Positions 35,127-44,962 are shown, counted from the stretch's first letter. The stretch is DNA of 64,000 bases from Methylocystis silviterrae (GCF_013350005.1 NZ_JABVWW010000003.1:62001-126000); one strand, 5' to 3'. Numbers and translations are program-made. The notes: generated by a model not told the origin, from the letters alone.

Positions 35127-35261
35127 GTCCGCCCCTGTCGCTGCGTTCAACCTATAGACAGGGCGCGCCGCGGGCTTGGCAAGGCGGCCGGGAAGGGACA
35201 TCTGCGCGGTCCGCGCGGCCGCGCAAATAACATTCATGAATTCGTTCGGCCGTTTCCGCGC

Positions 35262-35294
35262 CAAGAAAAACGGGCGGCTTCGAGAAGCCGCCCG
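35262..35294 (-). terminator. Rho-independent terminator of pnp
   Basis: CGGGCGGCTT (35271-35280) pairs perfectly with AAGCCGCCCG (35285-35294), with loop CGAG. On the minus strand the stem is followed by TTTTTCTTGG, as expected for a terminator just after the pnp stop. Confidence 0.9.
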
Positions 35295-35303
35295 GTGAAT
35301 GTC

Positions 35304-37454
35304 CTATTCTCCGCCGTTCGCCGCGACGGCTTCGGCCTTTTCCTTGGCCTCGAGGTCTTCGCCGGTCTCCTGGTCGACGACGCGCATCGAGAGGCGGACC
35401 TTGCCGCGGTCATCGAAGCCGAGAAGTTTGACCTTCACGCGGTCGCCTTCCTTCACGACGTCGGTCGTCTTGTTCACGCGCTGCTTGGAGAGCTGCGAGA
35501 TGTGAACGAGCCCGTCCTTGGCGCCGAAGAAGTTGACGAAGGCGCCAAAGTCCGCGGTTTTCACCACCGTGCCCTCGTAGATCAAGCCGACCTCGGGATC
35601 AGAGGCGATGGACTTGATCCAGTTGATCGCCGCCTTGATCGAATTGCCGTCGGCGGAGGCGACCTTCACCGTGCCGTCGTCCTCGATATTGATCTTGGCG
35701 CCGGTCTTCTCGACGATCTCGCGAATGACCTTGCCGCCGGTGCCGATCACGTCGCGGATCTTGTCGGTCGGAATCTTCAACGTCTCGATGCGCGGCGCGA
35801 ATTCGCCAAGCTCGGCGCGCGAAGCCGTGATCGCCTTCGCCATCTCGCCGAGGATATGCAGGCGGCCGTCGCGCGCCTGGGCGAGAGCGACGCGCATGAT
35901 CTCTTCGGTGATGCCGGCGATCTTGATGTCCATCTGCAGCGAGGTGACGCCGTTCGACGTGCCCGCCACCTTGAAGTCCATGTCGCCGAGATGGTCCTCG
36001 TCGCCCAGTATGTCGGAGAGCACCGCGAAGCGCTCGCCCTCGAGAATGAGGCCCATGGCGATGCCGGCGGTCGGCGCCTTCAGCGGCACGCCCGCGTCCA
36101 TCAACGCGAGCGACGTGCCGCAGACAGTGGCCATCGACGAGGAGCCGTTCGATTCGGTGATCTCGGAAACGACGCGCAGCGTGTAGGGGAACTCCGCGGG
36201 GGCCGGCAGCATCGGCCGGATGGCGCGCCAGGCGAGCTTGCCATGGCCGATCTCGCGTCGGCCGGGCGAACCCATACGGCCGGTCTCGCCGACCGAATAG
36301 GGCGGGAAGTTATAATGGAGCAGGAAGCGCTCCTTATAGGTGCCTTCGAGCGAGTCGACATATTGCTCGTCCTCGCCCGTGCCCAAGGTGGCGACGACCA
36401 GCGCCTGCGTTTCGCCGCGCGTAAACAGCGCGGAGCCATGCGTGCGCGGCAGAACGCCGACTTCGGAGACGATCGGGCGCACGGTCTTCACGTCGCGCCC
36501 GTCAATGCGCACGCCGGTGTCGAGAATGTTCCAGCGCACGACCTTGGCCTGAAGCTCCTTAAAGGCCGCACCAACTTCTTCCTTGGGGAACTTGGCCTCG
36601 CCGCCTTCCGGGAAGAGCGCTGCGGTCACCTTCGCCTTCACGGCGTCGACGGCGGCATAACGCTCCTGCTTGACAGTGTGCTTATAGGCTTCGCGCAGCT
36701 CGGCTTCGGCGAGCTGGGCGACGGCGCTCGCGACATCCGTGGTGTCGGGAACGATGAGGTCGCGGGGGTCTTTGGCGGCGCGCTCGGCGAGGCGGATGAT
36801 CGCGTCGATCACCGGTTGAAAGCCGCGATGACCGGTCATCACGGCCTCGAGCATCGTCTCTTCTGACAGCTCTTTCGCTTCCGACTCGACCATCAGCACG
36901 GCGTCCTGCGTGCCGGCGACGAAGAGATCGAGTTCAGAAAGTTTCATTTCTTCGATTGTCGGATTGAGTTTCAGCGCGCCATTGACCATGCCGACGCGCG
37001 CGCCGCCGATGGGGCCCATGAAGGGCACCCCGGAGAGCGTCAGCGCCGCCGAGACCGCGACCATGGCGAGAACGTCGGGATCGTTTTCCAGATCATGCGA
37101 CAGCACGGTGACGACCACCTGCGTCTCGTTGCGATAGCCGTCGGGAAACAGCGGGCGGATCGGCCGGTCGATGAGTCTGGAGAGGAGCGTCTCGCGCTCC
37201 GACGGGCGCCCCTCGCGCTTGAAGTAGCCGCCGGGAATGCGGCCCGCCGCGAAGGCTTTTTCCTGATAATTGACGGTGAGCGGGAAGAAGTCCAGGCCGG
37301 GCTTGGCCGTCTTGGCGGAAACCACTGTCGCGAGCACGGTCGTCTCGCCCCAACTCGCCATCACGGCGCCGTCGGCCTGCCGGGCGACCTTGCCGGTCTC
37401 GAGCACGAGCTTACGCCCGGCCCAATCGAGTTCTTCGCGGTGAATCTGGAACAT
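35304..37454 (-). CDS. pnp: Polyribonucleotide nucleotidyltransferase (PNPase)
   Basis: A 716-residue 3'-to-5' phosphorolytic exoribonuclease of the RNA degradosome. Two RNase PH-like cores are visible: the first has [19 protein letters not shown], the second [23 protein letters not shown] and [18 protein letters not shown]. Then come a KH domain ([20 protein letters not shown]) and an S1 domain ([22 protein letters not shown]). Length is standard. It lies downstream of rpsO on the same strand, the classic rpsO-pnp pair, with an intercistronic hairpin that may be an RNase III site and a terminator after the stop. Confidence 0.98.
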   Translation of the reverse strand: MFQIHREELDWAGRKLVLETGKVARQADGAVMASWGETTVLATVVSAKTAKPGLDFFPLTVNYQEKAFAAGRIPGGYFKREGRPSERETLLSRLIDRPIRPLFPDGYRNETQVVVTVLSHDLENDPDVLAMVAVSAALTLSGVPFMGPIGGARVGMVNGALKLNPTIEEMKLSELDLFVAGTQDAVLMVESEAKELSEETMLEAVMTGHRGFQPVIDAIIRLAERAAKDPRDLIVPDTTDVASAVAQLAEAELREAYKHTVKQERYAAVDAVKAKVTAALFPEGGEAKFPKEEVGAAFKELQAKVVRWNILDTGVRIDGRDVKTVRPIVSEVGVLPRTHGSALFTRGETQALVVATLGTGEDEQYVDSLEGTYKERFLLHYNFPPYSVGETGRMGSPGRREIGHGKLAWRAIRPMLPAPAEFPYTLRVVSEITESNGSSSMATVCGTSLALMDAGVPLKAPTAGIAMGLILEGERFAVLSDILGDEDHLGDMDFKVAGTSNGVTSLQMDIKIAGITEEIMRVALAQARDGRLHILGEMAKAITASRAELGEFAPRIETLKIPTDKIRDVIGTGGKVIREIVEKTGAKINIEDDGTVKVASADGNSIKAAINWIKSIASDPEVGLIYEGTVVKTADFGAFVNFFGAKDGLVHISQLSKQRVNKTTDVVKEGDRVKVKLLGFDDRGKVRLSMRVVDQETGEDLEAKEKAEAVAANGGE

Positions 37455-37611
37455 GCTGGTCTTTCTCTGATGAACCTGCGGTTCGTCATGAGCAAGACGG
37501 CGAGAAGCTGCGGCAGCGGTGTTTGGTAAAGCGTCGACGCAGCGTCCGGCGATCCTGCCATGACTTTACGCGTTGGTCGTGGCGAGCGCCCCTCTGGACG
37601 CCCATCTTGGG

Positions 37612-37639
37612 GAAAGCGGCGCATCGTCGCGCCGCTTTC
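37612..37639 (-). promoter_or_regulatory. rpsO-pnp intercistronic hairpin
   Basis: GAAAGCGGCGC (37612-37622) pairs perfectly with GCGCCGCTTTC (37629-37639), with a six-base loop, 11 bases beyond the rpsO stop on the minus strand. There is no T-run after it. By analogy with enterobacterial rpsO-pnp it may be a partial terminator or a processing site that controls pnp mRNA stability. Confidence 0.65.
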
Positions 37640-37649
37640 GCTCAGCTGG

Positions 37650-37919
37650 TTAGCGGCGGATGCCGAGCCGCTCGATCAGGCTCTTGTAGCGCGGTTCGTC
37701 CCGCACCTTCACATAGTCGAGGAGCTGGCGGCGCTGGGAAACGAGCTTCAGGAGCCCGCGACGCGAGTGATTGTCTTTCGCATGCGTCTTGAAGTGTTCG
37801 GTCAGATTGGTGATTCGTTCGGTGAGAATCGCCACCTGCACCTCGGGCGAGCCCGTGTCGTTCGCCTTGGTGGAATATTCCTTGATGAGCGACTGCTTGC
37901 GCTCCGCCGTGATCGACAT
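37650..37919 (-). CDS. rpsO: 30S ribosomal protein S15
   Basis: An 89-residue S15 with the conserved motifs [33 protein letters not shown] and RLLDYV-like [10 protein letters not shown], ending [10 protein letters not shown]. It binds 16S rRNA early in small-subunit assembly. The start at 37919 gives the usual MSITAERKQ opening; the longer open frame upstream is the mRNA leader. It is the first gene of the rpsO-pnp unit. Confidence 0.97.
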   Translation of the reverse strand: MSITAERKQSLIKEYSTKANDTGSPEVQVAILTERITNLTEHFKTHAKDNHSRRGLLKLVSQRRQLLDYVKVRDEPRYKSLIERLGIRR

Positions 37920-38239
37920 CGGATTGTCCTTGTTTTTCTGGGGTGATCCGCGCTCCGCGGCCAAGGCCGGGATGTCGTCCAGCAGGGTCGCGCGAAAACG
38001 GAGCCGCCCCGGCGGACCGGGGCGTGCCGAGGCGTTATAGCAGAAATGCAGGAGATGGATAGGGGGCTTACGCCCTCTCTCCAACGCCTTCAGGCGCTGC
38101 CCCAGCCTGTTGATTTCCACTTCCGCGTGGACAAGCTCGGTCACGTCATATTGGACGCCGAGATCGTAAATCACACAGCAATTATGGAATCGTCCATTCG
38201 ATCTGGGACATTCTCTTCTTCAGCACAAAGCCTTGAGTC
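37920..38239 (-). promoter_or_regulatory. rpsO leader and promoter region
   Basis: No gene in these 320 bases. On the minus strand a TATAAC -10-like sequence (complement of 38034-38039) precedes a GC hairpin, CCCCGG/CCGGGG at 38007-38012 and 38017-38022, about 90 bases before the rpsO start. The hairpin could serve S15 autoregulation. No convincing -35 is visible. The remainder, next to the symporter stop, shows nothing. Confidence 0.35.
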
Positions 38240-40018
38240 CTATGCCCCCTTGTCCGGCTGGAGCATCTGGGCGTCGCCGCGCAACATGCGGGTGATGAAG
38301 GCGCGCGCCGCAGGCTTGTCGCTTTTCGAGGTCAGTCCCGACAACAGTCCAAGCGCGCCGCCAAGCGTTATGCCCGCAAGCGCGCAGAGCGCATAGATTT
38401 CGATGCGATTGGGCGATCCCGCCACGGCCAAGGCGCTGAATAGGCCCACCGCCCCGCCGCAGAGCGCGCCGAGCGCTTCGCGATCGCCCGCGCGCGACCA
38501 AAACGCCAGGACGAGCGACGGCGCGAGGCAGGCCGCGGACACGGCGAGCGCCGCCGCGACGAGCGCGCCTGGCGTGAAGACGCCGGTGACGGCGGTCACG
38601 TAAGCCAGAGTCGATACGATCACGAGCGTGACGCGGTTGACGGCGAGACGCCGGCTCGTCAGGTCGATCTCGCCGCGCAGCCGGTAGAGCGCGTCATGGC
38701 CGAAGGCTGTTGCGCAGGCTTGCAGGCCCGCCGTGGCGAGCGCCAGGCCGATGGCGACAAGCGCTGAGGCGATGAGCCCCGAAGACGCCGCGCCGAGCTC
38801 CGCCGCCTGCGGCAGCGCGCCGAGCAGGACGTCGCCGTCGATCGGGCGAATCTCCGCCGCCGCGAGCGGCGCGCCGGGCGCGTATCCCTTCGCCGCGCAG
38901 GCGCGCTGAGCCTCTGACGGCCCGCGCACGTAATAGCCGCAGATGCTGACAAGTCCGCGCTCGCTCGCCTGATAGATGGCTTGCGGCAGGCGTTCGGGCG
39001 GCTGTCCCGCCGTGGCGCGGGCGAGCGACAGCGCCGAAGCGGCGATCGCCGCCGCCGCCAGCAAGGCGATGACGACGGTCCAGAAGAGGGCGGCGACCCC
39101 GGCGCGCCGTGCGCTTCGTCCGTCCCCGGTCGCCACCGAGGCCGCGAGCACCGGCGCGAGCGTCGCGATCCCCAGCGCCACGGCGAGCGTCGTGGCGAAT
39201 TCGACCGGAAGGCCCAAGGGCGCCGGCGTCACCCCCCAGCTCTCCAGCAGTTTCGCGGCCTCCGTGGAGGCGGCGCCGCCAAAAATCAGCCCGTTCGGCA
39301 GCGCGTCATGGAGACCGAGCGCGGCGATGGGCCAGCCGAAGCCCAGCGTCGCCACGCCGGCGGCGGCCGCCGCCGCCCACATGACGCCCGAAAGTCCGCC
39401 CGGACCGGCGATGATCAGGCTTGCCGCGGCGATCAGAAATGCCGCGAAGCCCCGGTTGGCGCCGGTGAGTTCGACAAGCGCGTTCACCGCGATCAGGCCG
39501 CCGGCGGCGGCCAGTAGCGTCGAAGATAGCGCCACCGCGCCGATGAAGCCGACGCGCGTGGCGGCGCTTGTGAAACGTGCGCAAAGCAGCTCGGAAATGG
39601 AAAAAACGCCGGTTTTGCGCAGCAGCGGGCCGACGTAAAGGCCCGCGGCGGCGAGACCGATGAAGACGCCGGCGACAGCGCCTACAGCCCAGCTGCCGCC
39701 CGCAAGCCGTGCGCCGAACGGCAGCACCAGGGCGATCACGATCGCGGCGTTGGCGAAGCCGGCGTAGGCGGCGGGCAGTCCGCGGCCGGCGGTGTAATAG
39801 ACCGACGCGCGCATCGAATGCAGAAGGAAGCCGAGCGTGGCGAGGCCGAGGATGGTGAAATAGGGCGGCGCCGCGCCGACAAAGCGCTCCGGCGCGCCGA
39901 CGCGGTCGAGAAGCGCCGCAAAGGCGTACGCCAGGAGAAAGCTCGCGGCCACGAAGGCGATTCGGGCGTCAAGATTGGCTCTTTCGAGCGCCGCCTGCTC
40001 GGTCGACCGATCGCTCAT
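38240..40018 (-). CDS. Sodium:solute symporter family protein
   Basis: A 592-residue membrane protein with about 13 hydrophobic segments in the sodium:solute symporter (SSS) pattern. Features include YYTAGRGLPAAYAGFANAA, matching the conserved YYxAGR motif of acetate/proline-type carriers, GVFSISELLCARF, and FLIAAASLIIAGPGGLSGVMWAAAA. The cation/acetate (ActP-like) branch seems closest, but the substrate cannot be fixed. An extramembrane loop near residues 340-400 has three cysteines (ICGYY, RACAAKG). It is monocistronic on the minus strand, with a repeat upstream. Confidence 0.85.
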   Translation of the reverse strand: MSDRSTEQAALERANLDARIAFVAASFLLAYAFAALLDRVGAPERFVGAAPPYFTILGLATLGFLLHSMRASVYYTAGRGLPAAYAGFANAAIVIALVLPFGARLAGGSWAVGAVAGVFIGLAAAGLYVGPLLRKTGVFSISELLCARFTSAATRVGFIGAVALSSTLLAAAGGLIAVNALVELTGANRGFAAFLIAAASLIIAGPGGLSGVMWAAAAAAGVATLGFGWPIAALGLHDALPNGLIFGGAASTEAAKLLESWGVTPAPLGLPVEFATTLAVALGIATLAPVLAASVATGDGRSARRAGVAALFWTVVIALLAAAAIAASALSLARATAGQPPERLPQAIYQASERGLVSICGYYVRGPSEAQRACAAKGYAPGAPLAAAEIRPIDGDVLLGALPQAAELGAASSGLIASALVAIGLALATAGLQACATAFGHDALYRLRGEIDLTSRRLAVNRVTLVIVSTLAYVTAVTGVFTPGALVAAALAVSAACLAPSLVLAFWSRAGDREALGALCGGAVGLFSALAVAGSPNRIEIYALCALAGITLGGALGLLSGLTSKSDKPAARAFITRMLRGDAQMLQPDKGA

Positions 40019-40100
40019 CCTGGCCCTCGTTCAATCAGAAACGATGCGACTCTAGATGAGGACGTCCCGCCGGCCAAGATGGCGCGCGCGTCTCCGCCGC

Positions 40101-40215
40101 TAGAGCGCTTCCCGATCGCATGGAATCACGTGATCGATAAGGAATCGCTCACAATCGAAATGTTGGAGCAGGTTCTCATCGAAAAAGTCCGTCAACCTTT
40201 TCGGAACCTGCTCTA
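40101..40215. repeat. Two-hairpin interspersed repeat, copy B
   Basis: A 115-base inverted copy of the element at 33944-34055, starting TAGAGCGCTTCCCGATC and ending GGAACCTGCTCTA. The GAACCTGC/GCAGGTTC hairpin is retained, while the GATCGCATG/CACGTGATC arms have mismatches relative to copy A. Its right-hand GCTCTA provides, on the minus strand, the TAG stop codon of the exbB-like gene. Confidence 0.88.
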
Positions 40216-40815
40216 AGCGATCGACGTCGCATAGGTCAGGATGTAGCGGCTCATTCTCTCTTTGAGACCGCCGAAGGCCATGCCCATGCGGTTGTAGCCG
40301 ATCGCGGCCGGAATCGCGGCGGCGAGCCCATAGGCCGTTGCGGCGAGCGCATCCGCGATGCCGGGGGCGACGACCGCAAGACTCGTGTCTTGAGTCTGCG
40401 CGATCCCCGAGAAGCTCGACATAATGCCCCAAACCGTCCCGAACAGGCCGACAAAGGGTCCCGCCGAGGCGACGATGGCCAGAACCGGGAGCCCGCCTTG
40501 GGCGTCGAGCATGAATTCGCGCGCGGCGCGGTTCATCTGCTGCAAGATTCGTTCGCGCTTTTGATGAATGGTTTCGTTGGGCAATTCAGCCTGCGACGCT
40601 TCGCGCGCGGCCTCGGCGATCGGCCAGAGGACGCCAATGTCGCCGCCGGCGCGCACCCGATCCAGCGCCTTGGAAAGACGCCGCAGAACAAAGACGCCAT
40701 CGATGATGAGCACCCAGGTCCAGACCGCCGCGGCGAGAAGCAACGCCATCACCAGTTTGCTCACAGGTCCGGCATAAAGAAACATGCCGAACGGCGACAT
40801 TGGAGCAAATTCCAT
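40213..40815 (-). CDS. exbB: MotA/TolQ/ExbB-family proton channel protein
   Basis: A 200-residue protein with three membrane helices: VMALLLAAAVWTWVLIIDGV at the N-terminus, VLAIVASAGPFVGLFGTVWGIM, and ADALAATAYGLAAAIPAAIGY. The GTVWGIM-S-F and ALAATAYGL-x-AAIPA motifs are typical of ExbB/TolQ, which use the proton motive force to energise TonB or TolA. The upstream neighbour is TonB-like, so ExbB is the more likely role. The usual ExbD/TolR partner is missing from the locus. The TAG stop comes from the terminal TAGAGC of a repeat. Confidence 0.85.
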   Translation of the reverse strand: MEFAPMSPFGMFLYAGPVSKLVMALLLAAAVWTWVLIIDGVFVLRRLSKALDRVRAGGDIGVLWPIAEAAREASQAELPNETIHQKRERILQQMNRAAREFMLDAQGGLPVLAIVASAGPFVGLFGTVWGIMSSFSGIAQTQDTSLAVVAPGIADALAATAYGLAAAIPAAIGYNRMGMAFGGLKERMSRYILTYATSIA

Positions 40816-40850
40816 TTCGGAGCCCTCCCGCGGCCTCGCGACGTCAAACC

Positions 40851-41687
40851 CTATTGAAACGTGATGCCCTGCCGGGCGTATACCGGGCCGCAGCTCGACG
40901 GTCCGCGCGACGAGGCGACAATGCGCCGCGCCATCGCCGCATGCGCGGCGCTTCCGCCCGAAACAGAAACGCCCGAAAGACCGCCGCCGGCGTTCACATA
41001 GAAAGTGACGACGACTGATCCCGGTCCGAGGCTCGTCGCAGCGGGCGTATGGCCGCGGATTGACGCCGCGATCTGGGCCAGACAGGTCGCCTCGGCGCCG
41101 CCCGAACCATCGTCGCTGCCTCCAGGCAATCCGTAACGACCGGCGATGCGCGCTCTGCCCACGCCTTGGCCTGTTCCGCCGGGGAGCCCATAGCGCCGAC
41201 CGGTGTGGTCGGCGCGGCGGTCGTCGTTTACAGCCGCCACTCGTCGCGCCCGGGGTTTTTGCTCGGCTTGCTTGGACTTCTCGATCTTGGGCTTCTCGAC
41301 CTTTTGCTTTTTCTGCGCCTTCTCTTTTCTCTCTGGCGCCTGAATCTCGTCGGGCTCCATGATCAGCGGGGGCGGCGGCTCATCGTCGATCAGTTCGTCG
41401 AATCCCTCATCGGTGAGCGAAGCTTCTTCGAACGGCAGCGGGTCTTCCAGCGAATCTCCTTCAGGCGCGGGGTCGCCCGCCTCCAGAGACACGCCTTCCG
41501 GGATGAGGTCTGCGCCGATGCCGCCCAGATCGACGATCGTTTGCGGCCAATAAATCCCTGAGGCGAAGAAGGCGAGGAATATCCCCACGACCGCAGCGGT
41601 CGAGACGGGATGCAGCCAGCGAGGCCTGAGCGGCGGGCGGTCTTCCGTCCGCGCGCCGGTGATCGAACTCGTCGTAATCTTGTTCAC
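40851..41687 (-). CDS. tonB: TonB-like energy transducer
   Basis: A 278-residue protein with the TonB plan: a short cytoplasmic N-terminus, one membrane helix (VSTAAVVGIFLAFFASGIYW, about 30-49), and a long acidic then Pro/Lys-rich linker (PPPPLIMEP, KEKAQKKQKVEKPK). A C-terminal domain of about 85 residues has CLAQIAASIRGH, VVVTFYVNAGGGLSGVSVSGGS and ARRIVASSRGPSS, resembling TonB C-terminal folds. RYGLPGG occurs twice in the linker. It lies 35 bases upstream of the exbB-like gene. No outer-membrane receptor is nearby, so the substrate is unknown. Confidence 0.78.
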   Translation of the reverse strand: MNKITTSSITGARTEDRPPLRPRWLHPVSTAAVVGIFLAFFASGIYWPQTIVDLGGIGADLIPEGVSLEAGDPAPEGDSLEDPLPFEEASLTDEGFDELIDDEPPPPLIMEPDEIQAPERKEKAQKKQKVEKPKIEKSKQAEQKPRARRVAAVNDDRRADHTGRRYGLPGGTGQGVGRARIAGRYGLPGGSDDGSGGAEATCLAQIAASIRGHTPAATSLGPGSVVVTFYVNAGGGLSGVSVSGGSAAHAAMARRIVASSRGPSSCGPVYARQGITFQ

Positions 41688-41862
41688 GGTGAAGCGCTCC
41701 GCCGCCGACGCGCCTTAAAAAATTTGCCACCATACGCCTTGTTCAAGCTTAGCGCTCGACCGGGTCGCGAGGCGATGCGGCTTTGTGTAACACCCACGCT
41801 TCCTCTGGAAATATTGCCGTCATGCGAATCGACACGCGGCTGCCGATGGCCGATAAGCCGGC

Positions 41863-42936
41863 ATGGCCGCTCGTCCAGAATCATCAACGACCGCCGCCGC
41901 GGGCGGCGTCTCCACCGCCCTCGTCACCGAGGACGAGGCGGGGATGCGCCTCGACCGCTGGTTCAAGCGGCGTTATCCCGGTCTCGCTTTGTCCCATCTC
42001 GCCAAAATCTGCCGCAAGGGCGAAGTGCGAGTCGATGGCAAGCGGGTCGAAACATCGACGCGGCTCGAAGTGGGCCAAAAGATTCGGGTGCCGCCTTTGA
42101 AGATCGAGGCCCCCGCCGCGCCGGCGGTGAAACGCGCCGACCCCAAGGACGCGTTGGCGCTGGCCGACATGACGCTGTTCGAGGACAAGGATGTGCTGGT
42201 CCTCAACAAGCCCTATGGGCTGGCGACGCAGGGCGGCTCCGGCCAGACGCGGCATATTGACGGGATGCTGGAATCGCTTGCCAAGGGCGACACGCGGCCC
42301 GTGCTCGTGCATCGCCTCGACCGCGACACCTCCGGCGTGCTGCTCATCGCCAAGAACCGGCGGATGGCCGCCGACCTGGGCGAGATTTTCCGCTCCCGGC
42401 AGGCCAAGAAGATCTATTGGGCGCTTGTCGAAGGCGTGCCGAAGCCGGCGCAGGGCCGGATTTCGCTGTATCTGGCGAAGGGCGCGGGCATGGAGACATC
42501 CAGAGGCGGCGCAAGAGAGCTCGAGAAAATGCGCGTCGCCAAACATGGCGAGGCCGACGCGCAGCATTCACTGACCTATTACGCGATCGTCGACAAGGTT
42601 GCGCCGCGTTGCGCCTGGCTGTCGATGAAGCCGCTCACCGGACGCACGCATCAGTTGCGCGCCCATGCCGAGGCGATCGGCCATCCGATTTTCGGCGACC
42701 CCAAATATGGCCATCGCCCGGAGGACGAGGTCCGCCGTCGCGACCCTCTGCGCGCCGTGCCGGAGGGGCTCGAACGCAAGCTCCACCTCCTCGCCCGCCG
42801 GCTCGTCCTGCCGCATCCAAGGAGCGGAACGCTGGACGTGACCGCGCCGCTGCCCGATCATATGCAACGGAGCTGGGAACTCTTCGGCTTCGATGTGAAG
42901 CGTCATGATCCGATCGAGGACGCGCCGGACGCTTAA
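41863..42936 (+). CDS. RluA-family pseudouridine synthase (RluC/D-like)
   Basis: A 357-residue RNA pseudouridine synthase. An N-terminal S4 RNA-binding domain (about 25-80, MRLDRWFKRRYPGLALSHL and GEVRVDGKRV) is followed by a catalytic domain with VLVLNKPYGLATQGG, the active-site HRLDRDTSGVLL (Asp153), and LTGRTHQLRAHAEAIGHPIFGDPKYG. Members modify uridines in 23S rRNA; which site cannot be told, though RluC-like is likely. It is divergent from tonB and 60 bases upstream of the ATP12 gene, a neighbour often seen in alphaproteobacteria. Confidence 0.92.
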   Translation: MAARPESSTTAAAGGVSTALVTEDEAGMRLDRWFKRRYPGLALSHLAKICRKGEVRVDGKRVETSTRLEVGQKIRVPPLKIEAPAAPAVKRADPKDALALADMTLFEDKDVLVLNKPYGLATQGGSGQTRHIDGMLESLAKGDTRPVLVHRLDRDTSGVLLIAKNRRMAADLGEIFRSRQAKKIYWALVEGVPKPAQGRISLYLAKGAGMETSRGGARELEKMRVAKHGEADAQHSLTYYAIVDKVAPRCAWLSMKPLTGRTHQLRAHAEAIGHPIFGDPKYGHRPEDEVRRRDPLRAVPEGLERKLHLLARRLVLPHPRSGTLDVTAPLPDHMQRSWELFGFDVKRHDPIEDAPDA

Positions 42937-42996
42937 AGGGCCGGGAAAAGCCCGGCGGGCGGCGTTTCCTTAGGCGCCTCTTGGCAAGGATGACAA

Positions 42997-43809
42997 ATGT
43001 CAAAGGAGTCGACCGGCCTCGACGCCGATTTTTTCGTCTCCCCGGAGGAGCGCGATCCGATAAAGGCCGCGCGCGAACCGGCGCGTCCCTTACCCAAGCG
43101 CTTCTATAAGGAGGCGGTCGCGGCGCCCGCCAAGGGCGGCTACGGGATTTTCCTTGACGGTCGGCCGGTCAACACGCCGGCAAAGCGTCCGCTGGTCGCG
43201 CCGTCACAGCCGCTGGCGGAAGCGATCGCCGCCGAATGGGCGAAGCAGGGCGAGACGATCGATCCGGCGACGATGCCGCTCACCAAGCTGATGAACACCG
43301 CGCTCGACGGCGTGGCGGCGCAAATGGCCGAGGTCGAAGCCGATGTCGTCAAATATGCCGCCTCCGACCTCATCTGCTACCGCGCCGGCCAGCCGGAGAG
43401 CCTCGCGGCTGCTCAGTCGGCGGCCTGGGACCCGCTCGTCGCCTTCGCGCGCGACACGCTCGGCGCCAAGCTCGCGCTCGCCGAAGGCGTCATGTTCATC
43501 GAACAGCCGCAGGAGGCGCTCGACGCGTTTGCGCGCGCCGTGCGCGATTATGTGGGGGAGGGCGCCGGCGCGCCGCTCAGGCTCGCGGCGCTGCACGTCA
43601 TGACGACGCTATCAGGCTCCGCGGTCCTTGCGCTAGCAGCCGCCCGACACGAAATAGACGCCGGCAAGGCCTGGGAGGCGGCCAATGTCGATGAAGATTG
43701 GCAGATGCGCGCCTGGGGCGAAGACGCCGAAGCGATGGCCAGACGGTCCGCGCGCTTTCAGGAGTTCGACGCCGCGGCGACCGTGTCGCGCCATTCCACT
43801 CCTGACTGA
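42997..43809 (+). CDS. ATP12-family F1-ATPase assembly chaperone
   Basis: A 270-residue ATP12 homologue, shared by alphaproteobacteria and mitochondria, where ATP12 binds the F1 alpha subunit during assembly. Visible motifs are KRFYKEA near residue 34, FLDGRPVNTPAKRPL, AIAAEWAKQGETIDPATMPLTKLMNTALD, DLICYRA and the C-terminal half DEDWQMRAWGEDAEA. The start follows AAGGA. It precedes the nuo operon by 184 bases, placing an ATP synthase assembly factor beside complex I. No atp genes are in the window. Confidence 0.92.
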   Translation: MSKESTGLDADFFVSPEERDPIKAAREPARPLPKRFYKEAVAAPAKGGYGIFLDGRPVNTPAKRPLVAPSQPLAEAIAAEWAKQGETIDPATMPLTKLMNTALDGVAAQMAEVEADVVKYAASDLICYRAGQPESLAAAQSAAWDPLVAFARDTLGAKLALAEGVMFIEQPQEALDAFARAVRDYVGEGAGAPLRLAALHVMTTLSGSAVLALAAARHEIDAGKAWEAANVDEDWQMRAWGEDAEAMARRSARFQEFDAAATVSRHSTPD

Positions 43810-43993
43810 GCGACGCGCAATATAGAGGCGCCTCGTCAAAAGGCTGCGGCCAATTTGCCGACGGGGCGCTTCCTCTCTTGCTTTGCACAATGGCCTTTGT
43901 TACGGAACGCGCGGCCTGGAGTCGTTCTAAGGAATAACGCCAAGGAAACGCTCCCGCGACCGGCCCTCGCCCCGCCGAAGTCGGACCAGACTC

Positions 43994-44356
43994 ATGCCGC
44001 TGCTCGAACAATATCTGCCGCTGGTGATCTTCATCGCCCTTTCGGCCGTGATTGCCGGCGCATTGCTCGTTGCGCCCTTCCTGCTTGCGTTCAAGGCGCC
44101 GGACCCCGAAAAGCTCTCCGCCTACGAATGCGGCTTCAACCCCTTCAATGACGCGCGCATGAAATTCGACGTGCGCTTCTATCTCGTCTCTCTGCTTTTC
44201 ATCGTCTTCGATCTTGAAGTGGCCTTTCTCTTTCCCTGGGCGGTGGCCTTCAAGGAAGCGGGCGCCTTCGGCTTCTGGTCGATGATGGCCTTCCTTGGCG
44301 TGCTCACCGTCGGCTTCGTCTACGAGTGGCGCAAGGGAGCTCTGGAATGGGACTGA
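43994..44356 (+). CDS. nuoA: NADH-quinone oxidoreductase subunit A
   Basis: A 120-residue, three-helix membrane subunit at the junction of the arms of complex I. The conserved loop [39 protein letters not shown] is complete, including the Cys and acidic residues near the quinone channel. It is the first gene of the 14-gene operon. Its stop overlaps the nuoB start by 10 bases. Confidence 0.97.
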   Translation: MPLLEQYLPLVIFIALSAVIAGALLVAPFLLAFKAPDPEKLSAYECGFNPFNDARMKFDVRFYLVSLLFIVFDLEVAFLFPWAVAFKEAGAFGFWSMMAFLGVLTVGFVYEWRKGALEWD

Positions 44357-44937
44357 TCGAGAAGGAAAGCGCGCGCCAGACTCTGATCGCGCCGCAGCCC
44401 AAGGGACTGATCGATCCGCGCACCGGCAAGCCTGTCGGCTCGGACGACCCGTTCTTTCTGCATCTCAACGACGAACTCGCCGACAAGGGGTTTTTCGTCA
44501 CCGCCACGGACGACGTCATCAATTGGGCGCGCACCGGCTCGCTGATGTGGATGACTTTCGGTCTCGCCTGCTGCGCCGTCGAGATGATCCAGGCGGCGAT
44601 GCCGCGCTATGATCTGGAGCGCTTCGGTTTTGCGCCGCGCGCGAGCCCGCGTCAGTCCGACTGCATCATCATCGCCGGCACGCTGACGAACAAAATGGCG
44701 CCAGCGATGCGCAAGGTCTACGACCAGATGCCGGAGCCGCGTTACGTGATCTCGATGGGCTCCTGCGCCAACGGCGGCGGCTACTATCACTATTCCTATT
44801 CGGTGGTGCGCGGCTGCGATCGCATCATTCCGGTCGACATCTACGTGCCGGGATGCCCGCCTTCGGCGGAGGCGCTCGTCTACGGCATGCTGCTGTTGCA
44901 GAAGAAAATCCGGCGCACGGGCACGATCGAGCGCTAA
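44347..44937 (+). CDS. nuoB: NADH-quinone oxidoreductase subunit B
   Basis: A 196-residue subunit that carries iron-sulfur cluster N2, the last electron carrier before quinone. Cluster ligands are visible in ACCAVEM (adjacent Cys pair), [11 protein letters not shown] and [10 protein letters not shown]. The ATG at 44347 overlaps nuoA; the N-terminal 25 residues are variable. A folded repeat follows before nuoC, the only gap over 100 bases within the operon besides the nuoE-nuoF gap. Confidence 0.97.
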   Translation: MGLIEKESARQTLIAPQPKGLIDPRTGKPVGSDDPFFLHLNDELADKGFFVTATDDVINWARTGSLMWMTFGLACCAVEMIQAAMPRYDLERFGFAPRASPRQSDCIIIAGTLTNKMAPAMRKVYDQMPEPRYVISMGSCANGGGYYHYSYSVVRGCDRIIPVDIYVPGCPPSAEALVYGMLLLQKKIRRTGTIER

Positions 44938-44962
44938 CGACGCGAAATTGAGGAGTTGTCCG

